This document shows, in pieces, positions 9,350 to 19,665 of a DNA stretch of 64,000 nt. This DNA is from 'Nostoc azollae' 0708 (lineage in GTDB: Bacteria > Cyanobacteriota > Cyanobacteriia > Cyanobacteriales > Nostocaceae). How positions within the stretch are numbered: position 1 is the stretch's first letter; the number at the start of each line of letters is the position of its first letter. The stretch spans positions 1,287,501 to 1,351,500 of the forward strand of contig NC_014248.1 in assembly GCF_000196515.1 (NCBI RefSeq), given 5' to 3'. The position numbers and the translations under genes are program-made. The notes under the pieces were generated by a model that saw only the letters and a program-made list of their open reading frames with translations, did no database searches and was not told the DNA's origin.

Positions 9350-10520
9350 CTAACCCGCACTGACTTTTTCTCCTACTTCGGACCCTAGTAGTCTGCCAAG
9401 GGAATTTTGCTGGGTTAAATACTCAGATATAAACGCTACATTTTTTTTACGTGCATCCTTGGTTTTAAAACCCCAATAAACACTGGGTTTTTGTTGATTA
9501 CGCCGTGACTCCCAAGTAGCAATTTCAGAAGATAATAGTTCTACATTAGGAATACGTCGTTCTAAGCATTGGCGAGATAACACTGATAATTCAATTTCTA
9601 CTTGATTCAACCAAGAAGCGTGTTTAGGAGTATAGTGAAACTCTAATTTCCGAATAATGCGGCGTGCTTCTTGTGGAGAGAAAACTTCATATAAAACACT
9701 TGGAGTATGAATGTTTAGGTTATCAACAAGTAAAGGTATCACATCAGCTTGGGGGTAATAAACATCTACTAGATCTCTTAATTGTTTAGCAAAATCAGCT
9801 TTTGTCCGACTTTGTGTAACTTCAATATGCCTCCACCCGGCTATTGGTTCAAAAAAGCCAAATAAATTTACAACACCATTGCGTTTATACTCACAATCAT
9901 AACCTTCAGGCTGATATGGTTCTGGTGGCAAAGGAAGTCTTACTTCTTCTACTAATTGATATGGGCGTTCATCTACACAGAGTGTAGGTTTTTCCGGATC
10001 ATATAGCTCATTGTACAAATCCAAAACATCTTCCATTCTGAACACATACTCTGGGTTAACTTCGGGAATACACCACTGTTCTTTTAACCACGGTTTAATT
10101 TCATTTTTTTTAGAGTTTGGTGTATTGTTTCGTCTGAAATTCAATCTATAATACCAACCTTCACTAAATGCTCCGCTAATAATTGCATTGTCCAACACAC
10201 TCTTCCTTCTGGCGGATTAGAACAAGCAGTCGCAATCAAAAATGCTTCTTGTTTTTCATCTAATTTTTTGGGTTTTGGTGGATTTTCCCCATCCTTTAAA
10301 GCAAACTCTAATCCACCAATCACAAACTTTTCTCTTGTCCTTTCCACCGTGGCAACATGAACTCGAACTGCGGCAGCGCCGTGTCCGTTTCTCCCTCAGA
10401 TGCCATTCAAAGAATGTTTGCACGGGTTATACTTCTTGCTTTGTGCTTTCCTTTTTTGAGGATTGCTTGCAGTTGTAAAATTTCCTCTTTGCTTAAATCT
10501 ACAACATACTTTTTTGCCAT
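9350..10520 (-). pseudogene. IS630-family transposase, frameshifted
   Basis: From the ATG at 10520 the minus strand encodes MAKKYVVDLSKEEILQLQAI, then an in-frame TGA after TRANIL and a frameshift near 10375. The frame resumes at VERTREKFVIGG, and a second shift near 10150 leads into the DDE half ([46 protein letters not shown]), which is the IS630 pattern D...D...E with H[YA]TPxHxSWLNQxE. At least three lesions mean it cannot be active. Element ends were not resolved. Confidence 0.88.
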
Positions 10521-10602
10521 GGTCAACCCCTTTTTTGACTAGTTTATCAATTAGAGGGGCTTACCCAGCAATATTGCCTTCGTGGACTACTAGTAAATTA
10601 TT

Positions 10603-10771
10603 AGACCTCTTGCAGAATTAGTTTTATGTTATAATGGGGGATGTCTTGGTTTGAGTAAAAAAAGTTAGAGTTACAGAGTTATGTTTGAATTAACGCTCGC
10701 AAAGAACACCAAAAATACATAGAATCTAAAACTCTCTATCCATACCACAGAAACAATTTTGTAATAGGTCT
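10603..10771. mobile_element. MITE, copy A (about 169 bp)
   Basis: Non-coding element with inverted ends AGACCTCTTGCAGAATTAG (left) and, read inward from the right, AGACCTATTACAAAATTG. It is flanked by ATT on both sides, a 3-bp target duplication. Its reverse complement matches the element at 22100-22265 along the whole length. Its ends also resemble those of the IS5-family element at 54522-55571, the likely source of the transposase. Confidence 0.85.
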
Positions 10772-11140
10772 ATTAATTATTTCTATAATCCCACTTGAAT
10801 CTACTATTCCTACTACTATCCCTAAATGGTCCATCTTTTGCAATTTAAGGTCTTTGGTACTAAACATGGCAATAAAAACTCCACAAAAGTATCTGTTTCA
10901 ATTCTCTCATTTTTCTGTGGATTCAAAATATCCTTTCGGTTTTCTTATAGTAATTGAGGATAAAGCTTTCAATGATTTTGAACCAGGTTTTCCATAAACA
11001 ACCTAAGAACTGAAGTTTCGTACTTAGTCGTATATAGTACTGATGTACTTAAGTTCATAGTAGTAATTACTATTGAGGTTGAATAAATTTGAGTCAAATC
11101 TCCCAGCGATTAGTTCTCATGTACTAAATAGATCCGTTTT
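10772..11140. other. gene-free stretch
   Basis: About 370 bp with no frame of note and no recognisable RNA gene. It is AT-rich and looks like decayed DNA between the MITE and a solitary IS1634-type end. Confidence 0.4.
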
Positions 11141-11177
11141 GTTGGGGTGTGACAGTTGTGGGTGCGCAATGTGGGCT
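11141..11177. repeat. solitary IS1634-type terminal sequence
   Basis: GTGTGACAGTTGTGGGTGCG followed by CAATGTGGG resembles the right end of the IS1634 remnant at 30640-30669 (GTGGCAGTTTACGGTGCGGA then ATGTGGG). No transposase sequence is attached, so it looks like a scar of an element joined to the toxin-antitoxin remnant that follows at once. Confidence 0.5.
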
Positions 11178-11182
11178 ATATA

Positions 11183-11376
11183 GCTTTAACTCAAGATTTA
11201 GCAGCATTGCTAGGATGACAAGTTGATGTTGCGGAAGCGGAGAATTTACATGAGTTAATTAGAGATAAAATATTAAGTGAAGCTGTTTCATTATGAAATG
11301 GAAAATTATCGAGCAAAATTTATCTGAATTAAAATCACAAATTGCAGAAATTTTACAAAATTTAGGTGATAGTTAG
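11183..11376 (+). pseudogene. MntA (nucleotidyltransferase)/HepT remnant, type VII toxin-antitoxin
   Basis: The frame LTQDLAALLG*QVDVAEAEN followed by LHELIRDKILSEAVSL is the C-terminal part of an MNT-domain nucleotidyltransferase antitoxin, with one TGA stop. Its end overlaps (ATGA) a 27-residue frame beginning MKWKIIEQNLSELKSQIAEI, which resembles the last residues of HepT (DUF86) toxins (VVQNDLPELKxQIEEIL). Both proteins lack their active parts: the MntA N-terminal GSRARG motif and the HepT RX4HxY motif. This is therefore a fused deletion remnant of a MntA-HepT module. Assigned from recalled family patterns, so moderately sure. Confidence 0.55.
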
Positions 11377-11431
11377 CTAAATGTGAAGATGAGATAACCT
11401 CAAAATAGTAAGTTATCAACCGAACATTTTC

Positions 11432-12208
11432 TTATCTCACCAACTGCATAGCATCATTAAAAAACTGACGACATAAACCTTTAGTAATTAAAATAGTTGT
11501 CAACAAATTAACCACAGCTACCATAAAAATAATTAGAATTTCATAGGATACAGCTTCCAAAGCACATACTCCAGCTAATAACTGACCACTGGTGAAAGTC
11601 GGTATTGTCACCATGCCAATTAGCATCATTTGATTCAAAGTAGGAACAAATGCGGCTTTAACTGCGTCTTTGCAGTATTGGCTCACTGCTTGCTGAGGAG
11701 TTGCACCTAAACAGAGGTGAGTTTCTATTTCTGTGGGATATTGGTTAATATTGCTAACCAGTCTTTCTCCTGCCACTGCGGCGGCGTTCATGGCGTTACC
11801 AATTAATATACCCGCTAAAGGAATTAAATAACGTGGTTCATACCATCTGTCTAGTTGAATAATCAAGAAGTTGGTATACAGCAACGTTAAAGACGTACTC
11901 ATAAAAATTGCCATCCAGACTAAAGGTAGTACCAGCGGAATTTTTTGGCTGATACGATTTCGTGCGACAATCGCCGTAATTGTGAGAATGATTGTTAGAG
12001 TTCCCAAAACAGACCAAATATTATCAACAGCAAAGATGAAGTCTAAAACGTATCCTAATACGATGAGTTGGAGGATAGTTCTACCCGTCGCTAAAGCTAA
12101 GTTTAATTCTAGTCCTAATTTTTCCCAGGCTGATAAACCAATAGCGATCGCCATTAAAGCCACAGCTAAAATCAAATCCACAAAATCCAGTTTAATCAAA
12201 TCCGGCAT
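11432..12208 (-). CDS. fetB: FetB/UPF0014-type ABC transporter permease
   Basis: A 258-residue polytopic membrane protein with about seven hydrophobic segments. GILIGNAMNAAAVAGERL, ETHLCLGATPQQAV and the loop VTIPTFTSGQLLAGVCALEA are the conserved cytoplasmic motifs of the UPF0014 family (E. coli FetB, an iron exporter giving peroxide resistance). The matching ATPase FetA is not adjacent, so the partner must be elsewhere or lost. Substrate in cyanobacteria is not certain. The frame is intact from ATG 12208. Confidence 0.82.
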   Translation of the reverse strand: MPDLIKLDFVDLILAVALMAIAIGLSAWEKLGLELNLALATGRTILQLIVLGYVLDFIFAVDNIWSVLGTLTIILTITAIVARNRISQKIPLVLPLVWMAIFMSTSLTLLYTNFLIIQLDRWYEPRYLIPLAGILIGNAMNAAAVAGERLVSNINQYPTEIETHLCLGATPQQAVSQYCKDAVKAAFVPTLNQMMLIGMVTIPTFTSGQLLAGVCALEAVSYEILIIFMVAVVNLLTTILITKGLCRQFFNDAMQLVR

Positions 12209-12675
12209 GATCTTAGCTCCTTCCTGGGATTTTCTATTGACGATAAGTAGAACGACGTGAAAAAAAGTATGTAAAAAAATCTAACTTAGCCTGAAAACCT
12301 CTTCCCTATTCCCTATTGCCTTTCGGGTTTTCCAGTCTAACCCTGGGGGAAGGTGAAGCGCCTACATGGGGGAAACCACACCACTGGCTTTATGCCGGGA
12401 AACCCTTCCACCGCAGTGGCTCCCCAAAACTCCCCTGCTTCACCTCTTGCCTTGTCATAACGACGATTTTTAACCCCCACTTACTTATAACATTTGTTAG
12501 TTTGATGAGAACATGAACTTATCATATAACTCAGATATTGCAAGACTTTGAACTCTCTTCCCTGTCATATGTCACTTGCTATAGCCTAAATGGGAATAAT
12601 TGAGAATTGAAAATTTGATTAGCAATCATCACCAATAAAAGGGTATCTTTTGTATCTCACCATAAAATAAGAATT
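12209..12675. other. intergenic region with dispersed repeat
   Basis: About 470 bp. The 12319-12422 part belongs to a dispersed repeat (see separate entry). The final 100 bp upstream of the aminotransferase is AT-rich and presumably holds its promoter, but no site could be fixed. Confidence 0.4.
12319..12422 (-). repeat. dispersed repeat, copy A (GCGGTGGAAGGGTTTCCC type)
   Basis: The reverse complement reads CACTGCGGTGGAAGGGTTTC ... CCCCCATGTAGGCGCTTC ... GACTGGAAAACCCGAAAGGC. It matches 34150-34232 (plus strand) in the same order. Copy A carries about 27 extra bp after the first block. GC-rich in an AT-rich spacer; non-coding. Confidence 0.8.
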
Positions 12676-13824
12676 ATGATCCAAAGCGTGAATTCGATTC
12701 CAGCCTTTGATATAAAGCAGCAATATGCCACCATTCAAGCAGAAGTGAGTAATGCAGTTTTAGAAGTTCTTAGTTCTGGCCGTTATATTGGTGGGCCAGC
12801 AGTGGAAGGCTTTGAACAAAAGTTTGCTGCTTATAATGCTGTCAGTGAATGTGTAGCTTGTAATTCTGGTACTGATGCCCTATATTTGGCGTTGCGTGCT
12901 TTAGGAATTGGTGCAGGTGATGAAGTTATTACCACACCATTCACCTTTTTTGCTACCACTGAAGTCATTAGTGCTGTAGGTGCAACACCTGTTTTTGTTG
13001 ATATTGATGCCACTACCTTTAATTTGGATGTAACCCAAATAGCAGCAGCAATTACACCCAAAACCAAGGCTATTATCCCAGTTCACTTATTTGGTTTACC
13101 TGTGGATATGACAGCTTTAATGACCATCGCCCAATCTCATAATTTAGCAGTAATTGAAGATTGCGCTCAAGCTACAGGTGCAAGCTGGAATGATCAAAAA
13201 GTTGGCAGCATTGGGCACATTGGTTGTTTTAGCTTTTACCCAACCAAAAATCTTGCTGGTTGCGGTGATGGCGGTGCAATTACAACTAATGATAGTGAGA
13301 TCGCTGCTAAAGTGCGGATATTGCGAGAACATGGTAGCAAAGTAAGATACATTCACGAAGAAATAGGAGTCAACAGTCGTTTAGATGCCATTCAAGCCGT
13401 AATTCTCCAAATTAAACTCCGCTATTTAGAGATTTGGAATCAACAACGCCAAAAAATCGCCGCTTATTATTATCAATCCCTCAGTCAAGTCTCTGGTATC
13501 ATCACACCCCAAGAACTACTAGGAGGAGTAGGAGTCTGGAATCAATATACCATCCGCGTTTCCAGCAAAGAAAGAAATGGTGCAAGTTCCAAATATCGGG
13601 ACTGGGTACGGACTCAACTGCAAGAAAAAGATGTAAGTTCCATGCTTTACTATCCTCGTCCTTTACATCTGCAACCAGTTTATGAAAATCTGGGTTATCA
13701 ACCAGGACAATTACCAGTATCTGAGCAAGCTTGTCACGAAGTCATATCTTTACCCATGTTCCCAGAATTGACACAGGAACAGCAAGATAAAGTAATTGAT
13801 GCCTTGAAAGATTGTTTCAGCTAG
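12676..13824 (+). CDS. DegT/DnrJ/EryC1/StrS-family PLP aminotransferase
   Basis: A 382-residue sugar aminotransferase-type enzyme. CNSGTDALYLALRALGIGAG is the cofactor-phosphate loop, VIEDCAQATGA carries the PLP-stacking aspartate, and the lysine in CFSFYPTKNLAGCGDGGA is the expected Schiff-base residue. The C-terminal SMLYYPRPLHLQPVYENLGY and ISLPMFPELT are also typical. These enzymes transaminate nucleotide-linked keto-sugars for surface polysaccharide or glycosylated products. No sugar-nucleotide genes are adjacent, so the pathway is unclear. Intact. Confidence 0.9.
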   Translation: MIQSVNSIPAFDIKQQYATIQAEVSNAVLEVLSSGRYIGGPAVEGFEQKFAAYNAVSECVACNSGTDALYLALRALGIGAGDEVITTPFTFFATTEVISAVGATPVFVDIDATTFNLDVTQIAAAITPKTKAIIPVHLFGLPVDMTALMTIAQSHNLAVIEDCAQATGASWNDQKVGSIGHIGCFSFYPTKNLAGCGDGGAITTNDSEIAAKVRILREHGSKVRYIHEEIGVNSRLDAIQAVILQIKLRYLEIWNQQRQKIAAYYYQSLSQVSGIITPQELLGGVGVWNQYTIRVSSKERNGASSKYRDWVRTQLQEKDVSSMLYYPRPLHLQPVYENLGYQPGQLPVSEQACHEVISLPMFPELTQEQQDKVIDALKDCFS

Positions 13825-13925
13825 GGACTGGGGAGATAAATCAAGTCAAAAGTCAAAAGACAAAAGTCAACAACTTCTACCTCTTGCCTTTTGTCTCTTG
13901 CCTATTCCCCATTGCCTATAGGAAT

Positions 13926-14672
13926 TTATGCAAATGTGCGAGTACTTGCGGTTGCCAAAGCTTCAACTAAACCACGAACAGCAGCTATCATGGCAATTTC
14001 GCTATTGAGTTGGTTAATAGCAGAACCGACACCAACACCAGCAGCACCAGCAGCTATAGCTAGAGGAGCAGTCACATTAGAAATACCAGAAGCACACAAA
14101 ACAGGCACAGAAACCGCACGAGAAATTTGATATGCTGCCGCTAGAGTAGGAGCAGCTTTTTCAATCAAACCCAAAGTACCACCGTGAGCAGGTTTACTGC
14201 TAGTACCACCTTCAGTTTGGATAATATTTGCACCAGCTTTCACCAAGTCTTCAGCCAGTTGTACCTGTTGGTCTAATTCTAGAATGTGAGGAACAGTCAC
14301 AGATAGGGTAATTTCAGGTAACAAAGCACGAGTTTGATACGTTATGGCTAAAACTTCCTCGGCTTTAAATTTGCGACCTTGAGCATAAAAAGAATCGAAA
14401 TTACCGATTTCAATCAAATCAGCACCAGCAGCCACAGCTTGCACAAATTTCTCCGGTTCAACTGCGGAAACACAAACTGGCAGATTTGTTAAACTTTTAG
14501 CTAATTTAACCAAAGCTGCATCAGCAGCAATATCAATGAAAGTTGGACCACCCAATTCAGCCGCTTTCACAGTAGCAGCAACACTTTCAGCATTGAAATT
14601 ATTCAAACCACTGATTACTTTCAGGACACTGCGGTTAGCAAATGCACGTTGTAAGTTAGAATTCATTGTCAT
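13926..14672 (-). CDS. ycf23: Ycf23/DUF561-family protein
   Basis: A 248-residue TIM-barrel-like protein, beginning MTMNSNLQRAFANRSVLKVI. Typical of the DUF561/Ycf23 family are ISGLNNFN near the N-terminus, GGPTFIDIAADAALV, PVCVSAVEPEKFVQAVAAGA, IEIGNFDSFY, IIQTEGGTSS and VPVLCASGISNVTAPLAIAA. It is conserved in cyanobacteria and some plastid genomes; the fold suggests a phosphate-binding enzyme but no reaction is established to my knowledge. The start could be MNSN, two codons later. Intact. Confidence 0.88.
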   Translation of the reverse strand: MTMNSNLQRAFANRSVLKVISGLNNFNAESVAATVKAAELGGPTFIDIAADAALVKLAKSLTNLPVCVSAVEPEKFVQAVAAGADLIEIGNFDSFYAQGRKFKAEEVLAITYQTRALLPEITLSVTVPHILELDQQVQLAEDLVKAGANIIQTEGGTSSKPAHGGTLGLIEKAAPTLAAAYQISRAVSVPVLCASGISNVTAPLAIAAGAAGVGVGSAINQLNSEIAMIAAVRGLVEALATASTRTFA

Positions 14673-14824
14673 AATTCTTGTTTTGAGTCAGTCTATTGAG
14701 GTAGGAATATTTTTACACTATTATTATATAGACGCTGGAAACCAGAGGCTACAGCAAGAGACTTTAAGAACTCAAGACCATAGTGCTAAAGATGAAAAAT
14801 AAGCTCTTAATCAAAAGACAATGA

Positions 14825-15951
14825 AAGCTTCGGAAAGTATAAATAAGCGAGATTGGTCATGGCCTTTTTGGCCTGCACTACGCACTCTATCCCTATGGTA
14901 AACTACTAACAGTATTTGGAGAAATATTCAAAGATAGCATTTGGACATTTGACCAATTACAAGGCATACTGTATACAGTTGTACTCATTCGGATGACCAT
15001 TATCAAGCTACACGCAGGTTGTCTTTTGGTTGATGCACCTGTCATACCTACACCTGAATCTATCTGTTTAGTTCAGGAGTTGGAAGCAAAACATGGTAGT
15101 GTTAAATATATTATTATTTTGCCTACCAGTTCTGGTTTAGAGCATAAGATATTTGTTGGACCTTTTGGCAGAAAATTTCCCCAAGCTGTAGTTTATGTTA
15201 CTCCTCATCAGTGGAGTTTTCCATTTAATCTACCACTGAGTTGGCTTAGCTTTCGCCAAAAACGAACTGTAGAACTACCAGAAAATATAGGAAATATTAA
15301 TCAAAATCCTTTTAGTGATGAATTTGCATATGAAATTTTAGATATTAATTGAGGACGTGGTGCTTTTGTGAAATAATGCCACTTCCACAAAAGTACCACC
15401 TACTCTGTTACTTACAGATACTATAGTTTCTGTCCCAGAAAAACCACCAGGAATTTTACAATTAGAACCATATCCCCTATTATTTCACGCTAGAGAAAAT
15501 GGACAGTAGGTTATAGAAGACAATCATAAAAATCGTCGTCAAGGACTGCAGAGAATATCTTGATTTGCGATTGATGTCTGTCCTAGTGCTTTAGAAGTTA
15601 CGGGAATCAAAGAAATGTGGCAAAATCCTAAAAAATCACCAGACGGTTCCGCTAAAGCCTATTTTGGTTTATTTCCTCTATTAAACTGGGCTGATTCGCT
15701 GGCAAAATAAATGGCAACGCTCTTTTGATACCTTATGTGGAAATGGTCGCCCCTTTGTAGCACCGATTTTACACAATCTCATTCTTCCCCAGGCACCAAA
15801 ACTAGTATTAAACTGGGCTGATAAAATTGCCAGTTGGGATTTTGATCAAATTATTTCTTGTCATTTTGATGCACAAATTAAAGCTAGTCCACTGAAATTT
15901 CGACAAGCGTTTAGTTTTTTGGAAAAAGAACCATTGCTTAGCGGGAAGTAA
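14825..15951 (+). pseudogene. DUF4336-domain protein, decayed
   Basis: In-order pieces of a metallo-beta-lactamase-like DUF4336 protein: RDWSWPFWPA, (frameshift) PYGKLLTVFGEIFKDSIWTF, VVLIRMTIIKLHAGCLLVDA, IIILPTSSGLEHKIFVGPFG, VTPHQWSFPFNLPLSWL, an in-frame stop near 15350, then PPGILQLEPYPLLFHAREN, a TAG near 15508, and KAYFGLFPL, WDFDQIISCHFDAQIKASPL and KFRQAFSFLEKEP. At least two frameshifts and several stops. Its 3' end overlaps the decayed IS701 element. The short string TTAAACTGGGCTGAT occurs twice near 15680 and 15810, suggesting local copying. Confidence 0.8.
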
Positions 15952-17243
15952 ACAAAAATAAAGCCCAAATGTAGCCCAAACTGGCTTGATAAGAAGGAAA
16001 CACGTCCGGATTCCAGTTGAACCAATCAATAAATAGAAAAGATATGGCTGTTCTCAACTCTTCTAAAGCTGCAGTAAAAGTATTCAAAGGTTTCTTAGCC
16101 CACCTTGGTCTTAATCCTCCAGTCCACTGATGGCAAAGAATAAAAGTGTAGGCACAGAAAACTAAAATAAAATGGCGCAGTCAACTGCTGTTATCTCCAA
16201 CTTGATATTCGTTGAGTCCTAACCATCCCTTGGCTTCCCTGTAAACAACTTCTACCCAATTTCTTTGAGAATATCTATCAACTATCTATTGGGGTGTGAC
16301 AACTGATGAAGAAACATTGGGCATAAAGTAGTCAATATCAGTGGCTTGAGAGAAAGTAGAACCGTTGATGAGGATAGCAATATTCCCCTTTCCAGTTAAG
16401 GGTGATATTTCTACTTCTTTAGTTACTACCCATAATATTTTGGTTTTATCTAACCCCAGTTGAATTTCTGTAAAAGCCTCTTGGGGTAAACTTTGTGCTA
16501 ATTCATCTAACCTAATTATTTGTGGACTATCCTCTTGGTCACTGCTAAGGACTGTGGGATTTTTAGCTAATCCTCCTAAATACTTTAAATTCCAATTTTC
16601 TATCTTTAATAAGAAAGATGTATTGTGGCCATATCCAGGATCTATAATTACTATTCCTAGTTGATAATCACGGCTTAAGGTCAGATCTATTAATTTAATT
16701 CCTAACTCAGGTTTATTCTCAAATAGAGGCTCTTGTTTCCCTTTGAGTAAAGAATCACCGTGGTGATCTAACTCTATATGTAATGGTAAGCTTTTACTGC
16801 CATCATAATATATGTATGTGTTGTTACTACTACTATTCCAGTATCCCTTTTCCCAATTTCTCCAATATATTTTCTTCTTACTCCATCCCTAAGATTCCCC
16901 CTTTTTCTATGGACAGAATCATCAACTATTAAGCTAAATCCTCTGGTGATTCTCCTCTGACTACACTTGTTCATAATCTCTAACCGACGGTCATTGACTT
17001 GGGAACTGGACTAAGGTGCTTCAGTTGAAAAAGGTGCTTCAGTTAAAAAGTGGTGTAATCGGTGGTAAGTCACCCCTATGGCATTCTCTGCCATTTCAAA
17101 TAGGTTTTTTCTCTCACTTTTACCCAATCATCCCCCTAAATCATGTCTAAACTCTCTTTTTTGCGCTTGATGAGTAAATAAATCATCAAATGACACCATC
17201 TTTCAAACCATGGTGCCATTGCTGGGACAGTGGTTTCTGTCAT
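15938..17243 (-). pseudogene. IS701-family transposase, decayed
   Basis: Starting at the ATG 17243 the minus strand carries MTETTVPAMAPWFERWCHLM, then broken frames containing MNKCSQRRITRGFSLIVDDS (first catalytic Asp), YIGEIGKRDTGIVVVTTHTY, KPELGIKLIDLTLSRDYQLG, IVIIDPGYGHNTSFLLK (second Asp), WVEVVYREAKGWLGLNEY (catalytic Glu) and, at the C-terminus, FIDWFNWNPDVFPSYQASLG. This is the NF033540-type IS701 pattern common in Nostocales. Multiple stops and shifts, so inactive. Confidence 0.85.
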
Positions 17244-17312
17244 CAGCTTCTTTTAACGTGAAAGCTACACCGAAATCCCATTATACTCATTTTTACTCTT
17301 AACTTTTGTTTA

Positions 17313-17444
17313 AGTCCCGTTAGGGAGCATAAGCCTTTGTTGGGTGAAGATTTGCAATTGATTCAGGAACTAGAGGCAGCTTTGGTGAAGCGTGGTATTG
17401 CTACATCGGTTAAGGATAAGGTGAATATACAAAAGAGATTCTAA
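17313..17444 (+). pseudogene. orphan C-terminal gene fragment, unrecognised
   Basis: An open stretch of 43 codons, SPVREHKPLLGEDLQLIQEL then EAALVKRGIATSVKDKVNIQ, ending TAA. It looks protein-like (amphipathic helices) but has no start. It was probably the 3' end of a gene cut off by the IS701 insertion or deletion just upstream. I do not recognise the family. Confidence 0.35.
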
Positions 17445-17497
17445 AAACTTTCTGGGTAAGCATTCAGCTATCAGTCTGTTCACTGTCTCGTGTTGAG

Positions 17498-18433
17498 TTA
17501 AGAATCATGACCAAAGAGAAAGCGGCTTAATAAGCTGGCTATGTTTAAAGCTTTTGAGATCGATTTAGGATTAGATTTTTCAGCCGTTTCTATTTTCAGT
17601 AGAGTTACGTATTTCAAGGCTAGTGGGTGCTTTGCATTTAGTTTTAAGGCTTGACGTATATAAACTTTTGCCATTCCTGGGAAATTCTGTTGAAAATGAA
17701 CTACTCCTAGTAAGGCGTAATGGTCGCTGTTGTTTGGCTCTAATTTGATGGCATCACGCAGTTCTTTGACGGCCAGCGCCCATTCTGCTTGTTGTGTATA
17801 CTGAACAGCTCGCTCGTAGTGTCGTTGAGCGTAGTTGATGAAAGTGGGTTTAGAATTACTGTCATCAGATAATACCAGTGTAAGTTTTGGGATTTCTGGA
17901 CGAGGGACAATTGACTTGGATTCAGTTGTTAGTGTTTCTGTTTCAAAGCTGTTGTTTTTTAGTAGGGATAGATAAACTAAATTTAGTTTAGTTATATATT
18001 TAGTTATTTGATGTGATTTTCGTAGGGATTTATATTGGACTGCTACGCAAGCAGCGATCGCTTGTTCATAAAAGAAATCAGCTTCTTGTGCTGAAATTGG
18101 TCTAATTTGCATATTTATAGCTTTCTTTAACTCGGACAAGTTCTCCTGATCTAAGGATGTTGCTTTTAATCGTAATGTCGATACTATGCTAAGACGTTTC
18201 TTCTCTTGTTTTAATAGCTGGTAAGCAGGATTGATTAAACGAGTTAATATAAGTCTAGATATTTCTTTATCGCTATTCTGAATATTTATATAAATATCAG
18301 GATGCAGTTGCTTTGCCAAAGCATGATAACGCTTATAAATCTGGCGATCATCAGCGTTCACAGAAACTCCCAAAACAGCATAGGGGTCAATAAGTAATTC
18401 AAGTATTTCTGGTGCGAGGGCGTTTTGGGACAT
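17498..18433 (-). CDS. J-domain protein with C-terminal TPR repeats
   Basis: A 311-residue protein. Residues about 15-75 form a J domain (DPYAVLGVSVNADDRQIYKR, with the HPD loop in AKQLHPDIY), expected to stimulate the ATPase of an Hsp70 partner. The C-terminal part contains tetratricopeptide-like units (RHYERAVQYTQQAEWALAVK; AIKLEPNNSDHYALLGVVHF). The last residues are basic and serine-rich. It lies near a decayed operon that has a second J-domain/TPR gene and a GrpE gene (20.5-21.7 kb), so it may be the surviving co-chaperone of that group. Intact. Confidence 0.82.
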   Translation of the reverse strand: MSQNALAPEILELLIDPYAVLGVSVNADDRQIYKRYHALAKQLHPDIYINIQNSDKEISRLILTRLINPAYQLLKQEKKRLSIVSTLRLKATSLDQENLSELKKAINMQIRPISAQEADFFYEQAIAACVAVQYKSLRKSHQITKYITKLNLVYLSLLKNNSFETETLTTESKSIVPRPEIPKLTLVLSDDSNSKPTFINYAQRHYERAVQYTQQAEWALAVKELRDAIKLEPNNSDHYALLGVVHFQQNFPGMAKVYIRQALKLNAKHPLALKYVTLLKIETAEKSNPKSISKALNIASLLSRFLFGHDS

Positions 18434-18737
18434 TGTTGTAATATTTGCAAATAAGAGCTTTAAGGTATGATCAAAGCTAAATGCAGACTTTTCTGTGGAA
18501 TTAGGTAAATTGATCTAGATTGTTTATTTATTTTAGGTGTTTATTTATTTTATATGTATTGATACAGTTAGAATTTAATTTACCTAGATTGTCAAGAGTA
18601 GCAGTTACCTGTCGGCTAAATCCATACAATAGATTCAGATATGTGTTTTTCCTCCTGAACTTTACTAAGCGGAATTAATACAATTGATTTACGATTAGGG
18701 GGTGTCTCGTTGTAGGGTTTTTGGTATTTGGAGATTG
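18434..18737. other. divergent intergenic region
   Basis: About 300 bp, AT-rich, between the divergent J-domain and TM2 genes; it should hold both promoters. A direct repeat TTTATTTATTTTA occurs near 18520-18550. No defined binding site was recognised. Confidence 0.35.
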
Positions 18738-19121
18738 ATGGAGATGATGTTAACTAAACGGAAAAGTCGAAGCATTGCGGCTATTCTAGCTTTTTCTGGT
18801 ATAGTCACAATTTCAGGTTTACACAAATTTTATTTGGGGCAGCCATTATGGGGAATTTTGTATGTCTTGTTATCTTGGACACCAATTCCCAAGGTTGCTA
18901 GTGCTATAGAAGGGGTTTGGTATCTAACCCAAGATAAAGAAGCTTTTGACCGGAATTTTAATTTAGGTCAGTCAGTGGTGAAGGTTTCTCCACAGGTAAG
19001 TAATCAAGTAGAATCAGTAGGTCATGCTTTGCGTGAGTTGGATGCACTCCGCCAAGATGGATTAATTTCTGAGTATGAATTTGAGCAAAAACGCCGCCAG
19101 ATGCTTGATCAGATTTCTTGA
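18738..19121 (+). CDS. TM2-domain and SHOCT-domain membrane protein
   Basis: A protein of about 127 residues. The N-terminal half is a TM2 domain: KSRSIAAILAFSGIVTISGL, the short turn HKFYLGQPLWGILY and a second hydrophobic segment VLLSWTPIPKVASAIEGVWY. The C-terminal 30 residues (ALRELDALRQDGLISEYEFE, QKRRQMLDQI) are a SHOCT motif, a short helical oligomerisation module. The frame is open from 18702, but I chose the first ATG (18738). The next gene starts 14 bp after the stop, so the two are probably co-transcribed. Function unknown. Confidence 0.75.
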   Translation: MEMMLTKRKSRSIAAILAFSGIVTISGLHKFYLGQPLWGILYVLLSWTPIPKVASAIEGVWYLTQDKEAFDRNFNLGQSVVKVSPQVSNQVESVGHALRELDALRQDGLISEYEFEQKRRQMLDQIS

Positions 19122-19134
19122 TGTAAGTAACACA

Positions 19135-19665
19135 ATGAACAACTGGCTACCTATCAATCTCAAATTGCAAAAACTCCGTGCTAAATTGCTCAATGATCCT
19201 TACTATCGTCTACAATCTGGGGAAGAAATTCAGATGGCGGCACAATTAGGGATGCGTATTGATGCTAATCAAGCGAGTGTAGATGATTGGCTATGCTTAC
19301 CGGGTTTGTCTATTCACCAAGGACGATCACTTGTGGAACTTTCACGTTCTGGTGTAAAATTTTACTGTATTGAAGATATTGCTGCAGCGTTGAGTGTACC
19401 AGTTCATCGAATAGAAATACTCAAACCACTCCTAAATTTTAATTACTATGATGATGAATCTTTAGCTAATACTACGCAAGTGAATCCAAATACAGCAACG
19501 GTAGAAACTTTGATGAATATTCCTTTGATGGATTTATATCTGGCTGAAGCAGTGGTACGGAATCGCCTCACTGCTGGGTCTTACCGTAATCTGGTTGATT
19601 TTCAGCAACGGTTAAAACTGTCTGGTGAAGCGATTGCACAGTTAATGTATTATCTACGGTTTTAG
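19135..19665 (+). CDS. helix-hairpin-helix (ComEA-like) protein
   Basis: A 176-residue cytoplasmic protein with helix-hairpin-helix repeats of the ComEA/DUF655 kind: IDANQASVDDWLCLPGLSIH with GRSLVELSRSG, and QVNPNTATVETLMNIPLMDL with AEAVVRNRLTAG. Such motifs usually bind DNA without sequence specificity. There is no N-terminal membrane anchor, so it is not a standard competence ComEA. The chosen ATG (19135) follows the TM2 stop by 14 bp. Intact. Confidence 0.75.
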   Translation: MNNWLPINLKLQKLRAKLLNDPYYRLQSGEEIQMAAQLGMRIDANQASVDDWLCLPGLSIHQGRSLVELSRSGVKFYCIEDIAAALSVPVHRIEILKPLLNFNYYDDESLANTTQVNPNTATVETLMNIPLMDLYLAEAVVRNRLTAGSYRNLVDFQQRLKLSGEAIAQLMYYLRF